From a virus: a DNA stretch of 43,513 nucleotides. The stretch spans positions 1 to 43,513 of IMG/VR virus record IMGVR_UViG_3300005617_000296, one strand, 5' to 3'. Both the position numbers and the translations under genes were made by a program. This document shows positions 16,859 to 25,359 of this stretch, one piece after another; within the stretch, counting starts at the first letter, position 1, and every line of letters begins with the position of its first letter. The notes beneath the pieces are model-generated. The model ran no database searches. It was not told where the DNA came from and worked only from the letters and a program-made list of their open reading frames with translations.

Positions 16859-17285
16859 TTTCGGCCTCCCGGCGCAGCACCAGTCCTTTGAGAACTTTCC
16901 CGCCCGCGCGGGTCCATTTGCGAAGCTCCGCGGGCACGTCGCCCCACTCGCCCGCGTTGATCTTTCGGCGCAGCGTGCTGCCCTTCAACCGGCCAGCGCC
17001 TTCGTTCAGCGCGAAGTCGGCGATGGCGCCGCGGCGCGCGGCCTTGTCGATCTGCGGGCAGAGCTTGCGCACCGCCGGCAAGTACACGCGGCTCAGGTGG
17101 AACGCCAGGAGCTCTAGCGCACGCTCGCGCGTGATAGGCGGGTCGGCGAGCGTGACGCGGCGCCCGTCCTCGTAATAGGTGGCGCCAAAGCCGATTGAGG
17201 GGATGCCCGCGGGGCAGAGATACGGCTTGGGGTAGAACCCCTCGAAGTGCTTGGACAGCGCGGTCGCGACTTCGATGTCAGTCAC
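16842..17285 (-). CDS. endolysin, T4-type lysozyme (glycoside hydrolase 24)
   Basis: 147 residues, GTG start in a GTGA overlap. The family cuts the glycan strands of peptidoglycan. Glu15 (KHFEGFYPKPYLCPAG) is the catalytic acid. The family spacing puts Cys24 and Ser30 at the second and third catalytic positions (Asp20 and Thr26 in T4, Cys51 in P1 Lyz). GFGATYYEDG continues the active-site hairpin. No signal peptide or SAR helix is visible, so export depends on the holin encoded three genes upstream. Ser in place of Thr is unusual. Confidence 0.85.
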   Translation of the reverse strand: MTDIEVATALSKHFEGFYPKPYLCPAGIPSIGFGATYYEDGRRVTLADPPITRERALELLAFHLSRVYLPAVRKLCPQIDKAARRGAIADFALNEGAGRLKGSTLRRKINAGEWGDVPAELRKWTRAGGKVLKGLVLRREAEIGCIR

Positions 17286-17437
17286 ATGGTGCTCGCTTCA
17301 CGGATCGCATCCGCAGCGTTCGTGTAACCGAGGGTAGTCCGCAAGCACAGTGGATACGGGCGATCCAAGCGCTGCGCCCACCAGAGCGGCGTTTTGCCGT
17401 CAAAAAGGTGAAAGTGCAATCGGTAGCGCGGCTTCAT
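17282..17437 (-). CDS. 51-residue basic/aromatic protein, unknown
   Basis: Starts at ATG 17437 in an ATGA overlap and ends in GTGA with the lysozyme gene. The sequence is rich in aromatic and basic residues (MKPRYRLHFHLF, TPLWWAQRLDRPYPL). It resembles the small phage proteins that describe a beta hairpin around an HFHLFDG turn. Function unknown, but its place between holin-side genes and lysozyme may indicate a lysis accessory role. Confidence 0.55.
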   Translation of the reverse strand: MKPRYRLHFHLFDGKTPLWWAQRLDRPYPLCLRTTLGYTNAADAIREASTM

Positions 17438-17640
17438 ATCAGATCGCACTCCGGCTTGGGCAGCTTCGTCAGCTGCGCGTGGCAGGCGTTCGCCATATCG
17501 AGCAGCTCTGTGCGCAGCGGCCCGGGCTCGATTGCGTGCGCCCGTCCGCGAATTAGCGTATCCAGCTCCCGCAGCGCGCTCGGCGTCACCCCGCCCCCGA
17601 TCCACAGACCAAGAACGTGGTGTTCGCTATTTACGGTCAC
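17434..17640 (-). CDS. 68-residue soluble protein in the lysis region, unknown
   Basis: Starts at GTG 17640, overlapping the holin-like stop as GTGA. A longer frame upstream is Arg-rich and lies antisense-like across the previous gene, so I reject it. Sequence VTVNSEHHVLGLWIGGGV, then a helical part (LRTELLDMANACHAQLTKL). No recognised motif. Confidence 0.55.
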   Translation of the reverse strand: MTVNSEHHVLGLWIGGGVTPSALRELDTLIRGRAHAIEPGPLRTELLDMANACHAQLTKLPKPECDLI

Positions 17641-18101
17641 TTGCCACGCTTTCGCAGTGAGCGGTCGGCGAAGAAGTACCCGACCACGACGCCGGCGAGA
17701 TCCATCGACCAGGCGCCGAACGCCCATCCCGAGCGGTGCTCCATCAGGAGCCACAGGAACAGGGCTGCCGTGCCGAACGCGGGGCGAATGCTTGAGTTCC
17801 AGGCGTCCACCCACTTGATGCCGGTCGGCACCCAGGCGCGCTCCTGCGCGGCCTTGAACGCGGCGGCCTCGATCTCGCTGACCGCGGCTTCCGACTGTAC
17901 ATTGATCGTTTTGATGCCGAGCTCGGCCTGTAGCCGCTGGGCTGCGAGATTGCGGGCGTGCTGCTCACCGTCGAGCTTGCCCTGGAGCAGCATGCGCTGC
18001 ATTTCGGCCTTGTGCTCCTGCTTCTTGCTGAAGTAGGAGGAAATCTCGCCGAAAAGCATCCGAAAGGCAGAACCTCCCAGGAAGCTGATGAGCGCGCTCA
18101 C
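17637..18101 (-). CDS. putative holin (GTA_holin_3TM-like)
   Basis: 154 residues. The N-terminus (MSALISFLGGSAFRMLFGEI) is an amphipathic or weakly hydrophobic helix. A charged coiled-coil region follows (residues 25-90), then two transmembrane segments (RPAFGTAALFLWLLM, about 105-120, and DLAGVVVGYFFADRS, about 133-148). This order and the C-terminal GYFFADRSLRKR agree with the three-helix holin family of gene-transfer agents and phages, which makes the hole that lets lysozyme reach the wall. Position three genes before lysozyme supports it. Confidence 0.65.
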   Translation of the reverse strand: MSALISFLGGSAFRMLFGEISSYFSKKQEHKAEMQRMLLQGKLDGEQHARNLAAQRLQAELGIKTINVQSEAAVSEIEAAAFKAAQERAWVPTGIKWVDAWNSSIRPAFGTAALFLWLLMEHRSGWAFGAWSMDLAGVVVGYFFADRSLRKRGK

Positions 18102-18340
18102 TGGCCGATGATCTCGTCTTCGGTCTTGCCTTCCGGGCCGTAGCGCCGGACGACGTGTTTCTTGCCCTTCTTTTTACCGTCGGCCATGTCGACGCCTTCA
18201 CTCACGGCATCGAGCATCGTCGGCTTCGGGGCAACGCCCGTTGCCTTCGTCGGCGTATTCAGGATTTCCCGCAGCTTCTTGCGGCGGGTCTCTGCGTCGG
18301 CTGGGCCGACTTTGGGACGGTCGTTTGGCATAGGCTTCAT
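18098..18340 (-). CDS. 80-residue charged protein, unknown
   Basis: Lys/Arg-rich and probably flexible (RRKKLREILNTPTK, GKKKGKKHVVRRYG), overlapping the holin-like start as ATGA. No motif is seen. Position between primase and holin does not define a role. Confidence 0.5.
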   Translation of the reverse strand: MKPMPNDRPKVGPADAETRRKKLREILNTPTKATGVAPKPTMLDAVSEGVDMADGKKKGKKHVVRRYGPEGKTEDEIIGQ

Positions 18341-18352
18341 CCTACAGCGATG

Positions 18353-20695
18353 TCAGATCAAGTCGCAAGCTGTTTTTTCGGGCGGTCCGTCGGCGCTCAT
18401 GTTGATGAGGGCCTCGGGTATCTCATCCGACCACGTCATGTGAAGCGGTCGCTGGCCGGTCTCGAGGTAGCGCGTGCGCACGGACTCGGGCTGTTTGCGC
18501 CACTGGGCGATGTTCCGCCATGCGTACAGGCGCAGCTTCGAGCCGTTTGGCAGCTGCTCGCAGTGGAAGGGGGCCTTGGTGAGCACTTGCCGTAGCGAGT
18601 GCTGGGATACCGGCCCCTTGCCGATGAGGGCTTCGTAGGCGTCCTGCAGGCGGAAGATGTCCTTGTCGAAGGGCGCTCTCCCCACGACCATCTGCTCGAT
18701 CAGCATGGACTCCCAAGAGCCGATGCCGGCGCGGATCATCGTTACCTTGGCGACGGTAGTCGGCGCGCGGGCGGTTGGGTTGAACCCGGTGAGACTCGTG
18801 TTGCGGAATATGTACTGTAGGACGCCCGGCGCGCGGTCGCTGTTCAGGAACTTGAACACGTCGGCCCAGCCCCCGCCGTCCCGCTCGTACTCGTGCATTT
18901 CGCACACCGCCCACCGGCGGTCATTGTTGTCGAGCTGAATGGCGTCGTCGAAATTACTCGTGGCCGTGACCTGGATGCGATTGCGCGTGTTGAACGGCTT
19001 CAAGCCCTTGGGGTGGATCTCGATGACGTTGTCCGTGATCCACGCTTTCAACTTGTTCGTGGTAGCAATGCGCTCCATCTTGCTGTTGCCAGTGCGGAGT
19101 TCTTCGAGATACAGCCACCAGGTCTCGCCAACGGTGTCATTGAACTGCCCGGACAGCACGCCGCCCGAGATCGTGCGCACCCACTGCTGCCCAAAGAGAA
19201 GCTGCGGAATCACGTTGCAGATGGTGTTCTTGCCCGTGCCCTGCTCTGCGCTGAAGAGAAGCGGCGCAGACTGGATCTTGATGCCCGGCTTCTGCACCGC
19301 GTGCGCGAAGAACTTCATAAGCCACTTCTGGAACGTCTCGTCCTTCATGCGGGACCAGAGGTACATGAACGCCTCTTCCTCGTACGGAAGCGGCGGCAGT
19401 GGTTCGATCTTCTGCGGGTAGTAGCGGTTGGCGTAGCGCTTGCCGTCTTCGGTATAAATGCGCCCCGCGCCTGGGTGAATGCCCACTGCGTCGACGATTT
19501 GTTTCGAGCGACTGTTCTGCAGGAACGCCACGGGGTCGGGCTTCACCGACTTCGGCGGCTTGCCATCTTTCGGCTCCGGCGTGATCGTCGGCATGTGCGG
19601 GCAGAACATGTGGCGCACCGAACGATCGGAGAGCCACGGCTCGCCGCGCGCGCTGAGATCGAAGTAGCAGTCTTGACCGGGGACGAACACCAATCGCGGC
19701 TCGAGCAAGCTCTTGACCTGTTCCCAGCCTTCGGCCTCTACTTGGGCGGGAGTTTTGTCTGGTAGTTTTGCAGGTTCTGCAATAGGGAATTGTTCAAGCG
19801 CTGCAGATACGTCTCTTCGTAGCGAGCCGATTGTAACCGCATTGTTCGCGTCCGCACGAAACGACCGCCAGTGAGTGGCGACGTCTTCCGGTCCTTTGTA
19901 CTTCGACCCACGAGATGACCAAGCAACAGCCATCTGCAAGCCAGCTTCAGATCCTCGGGTCTCATGATGAATAGCGGATAGCGTTTCGATCCACGAGCCC
20001 GGACCCGGCCCGTAGTCCGCGTCGGGATCGCGCTGCGCAAGGATGGTTTCGATTTCGCTGGCTGCGGCACCGGAGGGTGCCACTGGCCCCATCTCGTTGC
20101 CGTGCGCCACCTGTAGCGTGGACTGCCAAACTGCCAGCAACGTACTCGGTATCTCCGGGAGATTGCGCCAGTCGCCGGTAAGGTCATCCCCGTAAACCCA
20201 CTGATACGGGCGCCCCGTGCCGGGATGGATAGTCGGCGGCAAGACGTCCTGAACGCTCTCTCCATCTGCATTCGCGCAACGAAGTTCAAGCGCATGATAC
20301 GTCTGCTCCTTTCCGGTAGTTGGGCTCAGCGCTTTGTACGGCCCGAGCTTCTTCGACGCCATTGGTGTCGGCAGTAGATAGAGCAGCTTGTAGCGCCCTT
20401 CCCTGCCCGATGAAATCTGTACGCAATTGCGCGCGGTTAGCAGCGCCTTCAGGTCGATGCCGCGCTCGGCGAGCCACTTCTCGGCGACGTCGAACTTGTC
20501 GATGTCGAGCGCGCAAGTTCCGCTCCACGCGTGAAGTAGTCCCGCGCCGGCCATTGCTGGCCCCATGTTCGGGTCGGTTATGGCGCGCGCTTTCTTCTGC
20601 CAACCCATTGCGGCTGCGCCGACCGGGCCTTTGTTGCCCGGCGGGATATTGCACAGCTTCCAGCCGAATTGCAGGTACTCGCGGAACGAGCTCAA
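18353..20695 (-). CDS. primase-polymerase / superfamily 3-type helicase
   Basis: 780 residues. Start TTG 20695 overlaps the helicase stop as TTGA, and no ATG is available near the domain start. Residues about 15-180 match bifunctional primase-polymerase (AEP) domains: GTCALDIDKF holds the acidic pair, then RNCVQISSGREGRYKLLY, then LELRCANADG with DVLPPTIHPGTGRPYQW. About residues 460-640 are the helicase (DUF5906/P4-D5 type): SAEQGTGKNTI is Walker A, ETWWLYLEELRTG the Walker B region, and VTATSNFDDAI sensor 1. It would prime and unwind DNA for the family A polymerase downstream of the methyltransferase gene. Confidence 0.85.
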   Translation of the reverse strand: MSSFREYLQFGWKLCNIPPGNKGPVGAAAMGWQKKARAITDPNMGPAMAGAGLLHAWSGTCALDIDKFDVAEKWLAERGIDLKALLTARNCVQISSGREGRYKLLYLLPTPMASKKLGPYKALSPTTGKEQTYHALELRCANADGESVQDVLPPTIHPGTGRPYQWVYGDDLTGDWRNLPEIPSTLLAVWQSTLQVAHGNEMGPVAPSGAAASEIETILAQRDPDADYGPGPGSWIETLSAIHHETRGSEAGLQMAVAWSSRGSKYKGPEDVATHWRSFRADANNAVTIGSLRRDVSAALEQFPIAEPAKLPDKTPAQVEAEGWEQVKSLLEPRLVFVPGQDCYFDLSARGEPWLSDRSVRHMFCPHMPTITPEPKDGKPPKSVKPDPVAFLQNSRSKQIVDAVGIHPGAGRIYTEDGKRYANRYYPQKIEPLPPLPYEEEAFMYLWSRMKDETFQKWLMKFFAHAVQKPGIKIQSAPLLFSAEQGTGKNTICNVIPQLLFGQQWVRTISGGVLSGQFNDTVGETWWLYLEELRTGNSKMERIATTNKLKAWITDNVIEIHPKGLKPFNTRNRIQVTATSNFDDAIQLDNNDRRWAVCEMHEYERDGGGWADVFKFLNSDRAPGVLQYIFRNTSLTGFNPTARAPTTVAKVTMIRAGIGSWESMLIEQMVVGRAPFDKDIFRLQDAYEALIGKGPVSQHSLRQVLTKAPFHCEQLPNGSKLRLYAWRNIAQWRKQPESVRTRYLETGQRPLHMTWSDEIPEALINMSADGPPEKTACDLI

Positions 20696-22116
20696 ACAGC
20701 ACCCCGATGTGCGCGAGCCGCCATCAGCGCGTCTTGAATCGACATCTTGGTAGCTTGGCGAGCGAGCACGACTTCATCCATCGTGTCCTTTGCGCAAATC
20801 TCGTATTGCAGCACGTTGCGATCGAATCCTGCTTGAATCTGACGGGTGGGGCCATTGCGCTCGTTTACCTGCATTTTAAGCTCTAAATCCCAGGTATGCG
20901 TGAAGTGCGCTATCGCTCTGCCGCCGTACTGTAGATTAGTTCCATGCCCGGCGCTAGCAGGATGTACGCCCAAGAGCTGGATTTTACCTTTGTTCCATGC
21001 GTCCTCTTCCGCCTGCCCTGTGAAAACGCGAAATTCCGGGAACGCCCTCTTGAGCATCGGGATCTCGAATTTGAACCAGTACGCCACCAAGAGGGGCTCC
21101 CCTAACTCGTTGATGATGGACCGCAGCTCTTCCACCTTCGCATCGTGGATGTGGTTCACGGTCTTCTCCGTGCCGTACACCGCCCCGCTTGCAATCTGCA
21201 GGAGCTTGCTGGACAGCACCGCCGCGTTCACCGCGTTGATCTCGCGCTCGCCGATTTGGACGAAGAAGTCCCGCTCCATCGTATCGTAGAGCGCTCGAGC
21301 GGCCGGCGGGAGCTCGACCTCGCGCCGCATGACGAGGGGCTGCTTGATGTCGAACCAGTCCTCCGCGCGCAGCGCGAGCGACACGTCAGCGAGCTTGCTG
21401 TAAATCTCCTGCTCGCAGGATGGATGGCGCAGCTCGACGACACGGCTGTACGGGTTCTCGTAGAACCAGCGCTTCATATAGTCGCCGTACGAGTTCCCCA
21501 GGCGGTGCCCGAAGTCGCAGAACCAGTTCTGCCCCCACAAGTCTTTCAGCCCGTTGGTGGCGGGCGTGCCGGTCAGGTTGATCCAGCGCCCCACGTGCTC
21601 AGCGATCATCGCGAGCGCCTTCGAGCGCACGCCGCCGGCGCCGTGAGTCTGTAGCCACCTGGTGCCGTGCTCGTTCACGCGCCATTCGCCCCGGAAGCCC
21701 GCAAGCCGGCGCGCTTCATCGGCTATGACCACGCGGAAGGGCCATTTCTTGCGCTTCAGCCGCTCGGTGAGCCACGGGACATTGTCATAGTTCACCACGT
21801 AGACATCGCCCTTGGTCATCAAGGCGTCGTCGCGCACGTCCGCTTCCCCGAGAATCTTCACGACCTTGATGCCCGCGAAGTCGAGCCACTTCTTCTGCTC
21901 GGCGGGCCACGTGAGATCGCACACCTTTTTCGGGGCGATGATGAGCGCGGGGAAGAAGTTAGACCCCATGAGCATCAGGATGTCGAGCGCTGAGTAGCTG
22001 ATGGAGCTCTTACCCATGCCGGGGACCGCCCACAAGTTGCACCGCGGCGTATCCAAGATGAAGCGGCGCGCGATCTTCTGGTATTCGCGCGGGGTGTAGG
22101 GAATCGGGGTTGTCAC
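20692..22116 (-). CDS. SNF2-type superfamily 2 helicase/ATPase
   Basis: 474 residues, GTG start in GTGA. Motif I AVPGMGKSS (residues 30-38), motif II VVIADEARRL (DEAR in place of DEAH), motif III-like INLTGTPATNG, motif V/VI region YGGRAIAHFTHTWDLELKMQ. These are the motifs of the phage DEAD/SNF2 helicases found in the same module as VRR-NUC, DUF2815 and DUF2800 genes. It is a DNA-stimulated ATPase with a probable replication or recombination role. Confidence 0.85.
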   Translation of the reverse strand: MTTPIPYTPREYQKIARRFILDTPRCNLWAVPGMGKSSISYSALDILMLMGSNFFPALIIAPKKVCDLTWPAEQKKWLDFAGIKVVKILGEADVRDDALMTKGDVYVVNYDNVPWLTERLKRKKWPFRVVIADEARRLAGFRGEWRVNEHGTRWLQTHGAGGVRSKALAMIAEHVGRWINLTGTPATNGLKDLWGQNWFCDFGHRLGNSYGDYMKRWFYENPYSRVVELRHPSCEQEIYSKLADVSLALRAEDWFDIKQPLVMRREVELPPAARALYDTMERDFFVQIGEREINAVNAAVLSSKLLQIASGAVYGTEKTVNHIHDAKVEELRSIINELGEPLLVAYWFKFEIPMLKRAFPEFRVFTGQAEEDAWNKGKIQLLGVHPASAGHGTNLQYGGRAIAHFTHTWDLELKMQVNERNGPTRQIQAGFDRNVLQYEICAKDTMDEVVLARQATKMSIQDALMAARAHRGAV

Positions 22117-22457
22117 AGCTCGTACGGCGGCGTTAAGCCGGGGACTGGCACGGAGAACAAGTCAGACCAATGACGACGATTTACGCGATGCTGCACGTAT
22201 ACGTCCACCTTCTCTTTCGTGTTCAGTAGATAGACCGGCACGCCGCGCTTGGCGTACCCCTTGTGCGCGTTCTCCTGACCGGGCTCGTACTTGCCGCCCT
22301 TGGGACGCTTGGTCTCGACCTTGTCTATGTCGCCCCACGGCCAGACAACTTCGCGATCAGGGCAGCCGCGCCTGCCGAGCCAAACAGTCTTCGGAATGAA
22401 GCCGCCGCGCTTTTCGACCTGCTCGACGAGGTAGTCTTCGACGGTAGACTCTTTCAT
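22113..22457 (-). CDS. VRR-NUC domain nuclease
   Basis: 114 residues, the whole length of a stand-alone VRR-NUC domain. Catalytic residues are visible: Glu7 in the first helix, RGCPDREV with Asp34, then KVETK with Glu48 and Lys50, and Gln61 in PGQENAHK. The family cuts branched or structured DNA (as in FAN1). It overlaps the helicase start as GTGA and probably acts with it in resolving replication or recombination intermediates. Confidence 0.85.
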   Translation of the reverse strand: MKESTVEDYLVEQVEKRGGFIPKTVWLGRRGCPDREVVWPWGDIDKVETKRPKGGKYEPGQENAHKGYAKRGVPVYLLNTKEKVDVYVQHRVNRRHWSDLFSVPVPGLTPPYEL

Positions 22458-22458
22458 C

Positions 22459-22707
22459 TTAGCAGCCCTGTCCGCACTTCGAGCACTCGAAGTAAGAGTG
22501 GCTGCCTGCCGACACTTCCACCGGAAAGTGACCGCCGGCCGCGAGGCATTTTTCGCGCGCTTTGCGGTATTCGGATCTCGAGCACGTACACTCGTGCATC
22601 TCGACCTCCTTAAGAGCGTTCTCTGCGGCGCTCAATTCGAATCGCGTTTTCGCACCGCACTCACCGCACTTCTGCGGCTTTGGAGCCTTTATGGTTCGCA
22701 GTTTCAT
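22459..22707 (-). CDS. small protein with two zinc-ribbon-like Cys clusters
   Basis: 82 residues from ATG 22707 (ATGA overlap). CGECGAKTRF near the start and ECSKCGQGC at the end each contain CxxC, and CTCSRSEY lies between. It is likely a zinc-binding protein. A longer upstream frame is rejected because the overlap and the GGGAGGGG ribosome site support 22707. Role unknown, but it lies inside the replication operon. Confidence 0.55.
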   Translation of the reverse strand: MKLRTIKAPKPQKCGECGAKTRFELSAAENALKEVEMHECTCSRSEYRKAREKCLAAGGHFPVEVSAGSHSYFECSKCGQGC

Positions 22708-22964
22708 CGCCCCTCCCGCAGTGCTCGCTTGTCCCGCACGATCTCTTCCCGCTGGCGCTCCCACCAGCCCTCGTCGTAGTTCTCCTTGTACTGACGGAGC
22801 TTCGCCTGCATCTTCTTAGCCATCGCGTACGCCTCCTCTAGCTTCTCGGTGAATACCTGCAGGGTGTAGGGGTCGCGCAGATGCGCGTGTGCGAGATCGT
22901 ATAGCTCGCGATGCACTTCGCAGATGCTGCGCTTATGGGCCGCGCCGGAAGTTAGTCCGCTCAT
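22704..22964 (-). CDS. 86-residue helical protein, unknown
   Basis: Starts at ATG 22964, overlapping the previous stop. The body is a long charged helix (VFTEKLEEAYAMAKKMQAKLRQ) with aromatic residues (GWWERQREEIV). Probably a coiled-coil adaptor in the replication region. No family recognised. Confidence 0.55.
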   Translation of the reverse strand: MSGLTSGAAHKRSICEVHRELYDLAHAHLRDPYTLQVFTEKLEEAYAMAKKMQAKLRQYKENYDEGWWERQREEIVRDKRALREGR

Positions 22965-23161
22965 GGCGTGAACCCAGGCTGCAGCTTGTAATCGTCCGGC
23001 ACGACACGCCAGTAGCGCCGGTAACACGGCGGAAAGGCGCCGTTGATTGCGTCGGCCACTTTGCACGCATCCTCCTCTCGCAAAAGCGGCAGATTCAGGA
23101 ACTTCTCGTCAGGGTAATCGCCGCCGAAGTTATCAGTCTCGATGATTCTCATGGCGCTCAC
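22961..23161 (-). CDS. 66-residue protein, unknown
   Basis: GTG 23161 overlaps the polymerase stop as GTGA; an ATG at 23152 is the alternative. The sequence (IIETDNFGGDYPDEKFLNLP, then ACKVADAINGAF) is like small conserved phage proteins that begin with a beta hairpin and end with a basic aromatic strand (YRRYWRVVPDDY). Function unknown. Confidence 0.55.
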   Translation of the reverse strand: MSAMRIIETDNFGGDYPDEKFLNLPLLREEDACKVADAINGAFPPCYRRYWRVVPDDYKLQPGFTP

Positions 23162-25350
23162 TTATGATAGATAGGTCCGACCCAGCCGGCCGCGGCGAGA
23201 GGCATACCCCTCATCCACGCATTCGCGGCGACCAGCTCGGTAGTCAGTTTGGAGATCAGGCGTTTCAGCGAATAGCTCCCGACGGGAACATCGAGCGCTA
23301 CTTCGTCATGGACGTGCAGGGCGATAGCAGTCGCAGCTCCCTCGACCATAGCGAGATAGTTGCGGATCTGCGCCACTGTGAGTGCGTCCGCGTGAACTGA
23401 ACGGAGTCCTGCTCGGAGTACATCATTCGCAATTGCTTGGACGATATTCTCGATAAATAGCCCGCTCCAAGCGCGCTCACGTATCCACCCCTTTCCTCGG
23501 GCGGTGAGGTATGTGATGTATTCACGTTGCTGCATCTCCTGCGTTTCGGGATCTAGAACCTGCTCGTATTCGAGCTTCGGCTTTGCATAGAGCAGACGGC
23601 GCCCGCTCGGGAGCTGGATGATGAGGAAGCTGCCCGTCGCCCACACTTGGCATTTGCCAACGCTGTAGCTAGACCCCGGCTGGCGCAGCGATCCGATGGT
23701 GGCGTCGTTCAGCGCGTGGCGAAGCTTGTTGATCGCATCGTTCGACGCGCGGTACGCCTGCTTCAAGACATCGCAGGCTTGGTACGTGCGCGGCGCGAGC
23801 TCGAAGTCGTCCCCGGTGAGGAAGGCGCGCTTCCACGCTTTGCGGGCTTTCTTGAGTCTCTCCGGCGTTGCAGCTCCGATAACGTGAGCGGCCAGAGAGT
23901 CAAGGTCCATCTCGTACACTGCGGCCATAGTAACCAGAGCACCAACGCCGCCGCCGAAACCGAATGCGAGTTCAGAAACTTTGCCAGACTGACGTTCTTG
24001 ATCGTCCACGTCGTCAACGGCTTTGCCGAAGAACTGGGCGAACAGCAGCTTATAGAGATCAACGCCATCTCCTGCGTCAAGTGCTCGGTAGGCGTCCAGC
24101 TTCCAAGTTTCATCAGCAATCCAGGCGAGGACTCGGCTTTCAATGTTAGACCAGTCAGCGACGACGAGCTCATTTCCAGGTGCCGCGACAATTGCGCAGC
24201 GGAGCGCATTTGCACAGGCTTCGTTCGGGCCGCCGTATGTGAGTTCATTGTTCAACACCTTTCCGGCTTTGATGCCGGGGACCAGAGTTCCGAGGATAAA
24301 ATCTGCTTTGACCGGCTTCTTCGAACGGCCGCCGTCTGCCTTGAGGTGATACGTGGTCGGTCTCTGCATATTGTGCGGTTGAAAGCCGCGACCCGAGAAG
24401 CGGCCCGTTCGCCCCGCACCCGAGAAACGGATGCCGTAGCGAATGCGGGATCCCTCTCCCACCATCTCAAGCCCTCGTCGGTACTTGGCGCCGCTTGACT
24501 TAGATGCCTCAAGCCGTGCTTCCAGAAGAAATCTGAGCTCGGGTGATAGATCGTCATGCTCTAACCACTCCGATATGGTGGACGCGCGCATGTTGGGGAG
24601 CTGCAGGCCCTGCCGCTCCAGGTAGGCTTTCAATTTTGCGCGCTGCGTCGCAGCCCAGACTTCATCTGAAGTAGCCTTGCGCATTTCCTTTTCGTGGCTT
24701 ACCTTCGCCTTATCGAGCAGTATCATCGCCGCGGTCGCAAGCTCTTGGTCAAAGCCGAAGCCGCGCTCGGCAATGAGCTCATTGATGAACCAGGTATCCA
24801 AGTTCTCGCCGCGGTAATTGTGCTTGGGCAGTCGGTTCCAGATTTCGCGCAACGCCACCGTGTCGCGGTCGCCGTAGATGCAGAAGTCATCCCAGTCCGC
24901 GGGGTGCGTCTGCTTCGTGAAGTATGTGCCCGCTTCATCGTGCGGCACGCAAAACATCTGGATCAAGTTCTTGCCGGTGTGGAGTTTCTTCAGGTTCTCG
25001 GGCAGCTCGAGCACGTCGCCTAGCGCTTCTAGGCCGCCTGGATACCCGTGCGAAGTTGCGCACGCCATAGAGCAACGAGTGCGCTCCACTGGTAGATAGA
25101 TGCCAGCCAACCGCGCGGTGCCTGCCTTGTCGAACGGCATGTTGTGCGCGACGAATATTTCATTCGGGTCGGCGAACGCATCCGCCAAGTCCGGCGGGAT
25201 CGGCTGTCCGTTGATGCGATCCCACAACTGCGGTTTCCCGTCATCGCGGGCGAAGTTGGCGATCAGGAACTCCGCGCCGTTGAAGTAAGCGTCGGTGCCG
25301 CGATTGATCGGCACCGGCGATCGGGTTTCAATGTCGTAGAACGTCGTCAT
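23158..25350 (-). CDS. family A DNA polymerase with 3'-5' exonuclease
   Basis: 730 residues. The exonuclease has DIET (Asp6, Glu8), NMPFD (Asp74) and the YGDRDT segment near 165. The polymerase has motif A VVADWSNIESRVLAW (about 405), motif B region RQSGKVSELAFGFGGG (about 460), and motif C LHVHDEVALDV near 690. It copies the phage genome and proofreads. It is the central gene of the leftward replication operon. The nick-translation 5' nuclease domain of bacterial Pol I is absent, as usual for phage enzymes. Confidence 0.95.
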   Translation of the reverse strand: MTTFYDIETRSPVPINRGTDAYFNGAEFLIANFARDDGKPQLWDRINGQPIPPDLADAFADPNEIFVAHNMPFDKAGTARLAGIYLPVERTRCSMACATSHGYPGGLEALGDVLELPENLKKLHTGKNLIQMFCVPHDEAGTYFTKQTHPADWDDFCIYGDRDTVALREIWNRLPKHNYRGENLDTWFINELIAERGFGFDQELATAAMILLDKAKVSHEKEMRKATSDEVWAATQRAKLKAYLERQGLQLPNMRASTISEWLEHDDLSPELRFLLEARLEASKSSGAKYRRGLEMVGEGSRIRYGIRFSGAGRTGRFSGRGFQPHNMQRPTTYHLKADGGRSKKPVKADFILGTLVPGIKAGKVLNNELTYGGPNEACANALRCAIVAAPGNELVVADWSNIESRVLAWIADETWKLDAYRALDAGDGVDLYKLLFAQFFGKAVDDVDDQERQSGKVSELAFGFGGGVGALVTMAAVYEMDLDSLAAHVIGAATPERLKKARKAWKRAFLTGDDFELAPRTYQACDVLKQAYRASNDAINKLRHALNDATIGSLRQPGSSYSVGKCQVWATGSFLIIQLPSGRRLLYAKPKLEYEQVLDPETQEMQQREYITYLTARGKGWIRERAWSGLFIENIVQAIANDVLRAGLRSVHADALTVAQIRNYLAMVEGAATAIALHVHDEVALDVPVGSYSLKRLISKLTTELVAANAWMRGMPLAAAGWVGPIYHK

Positions 25351-25359
25351 TAGATCAAG

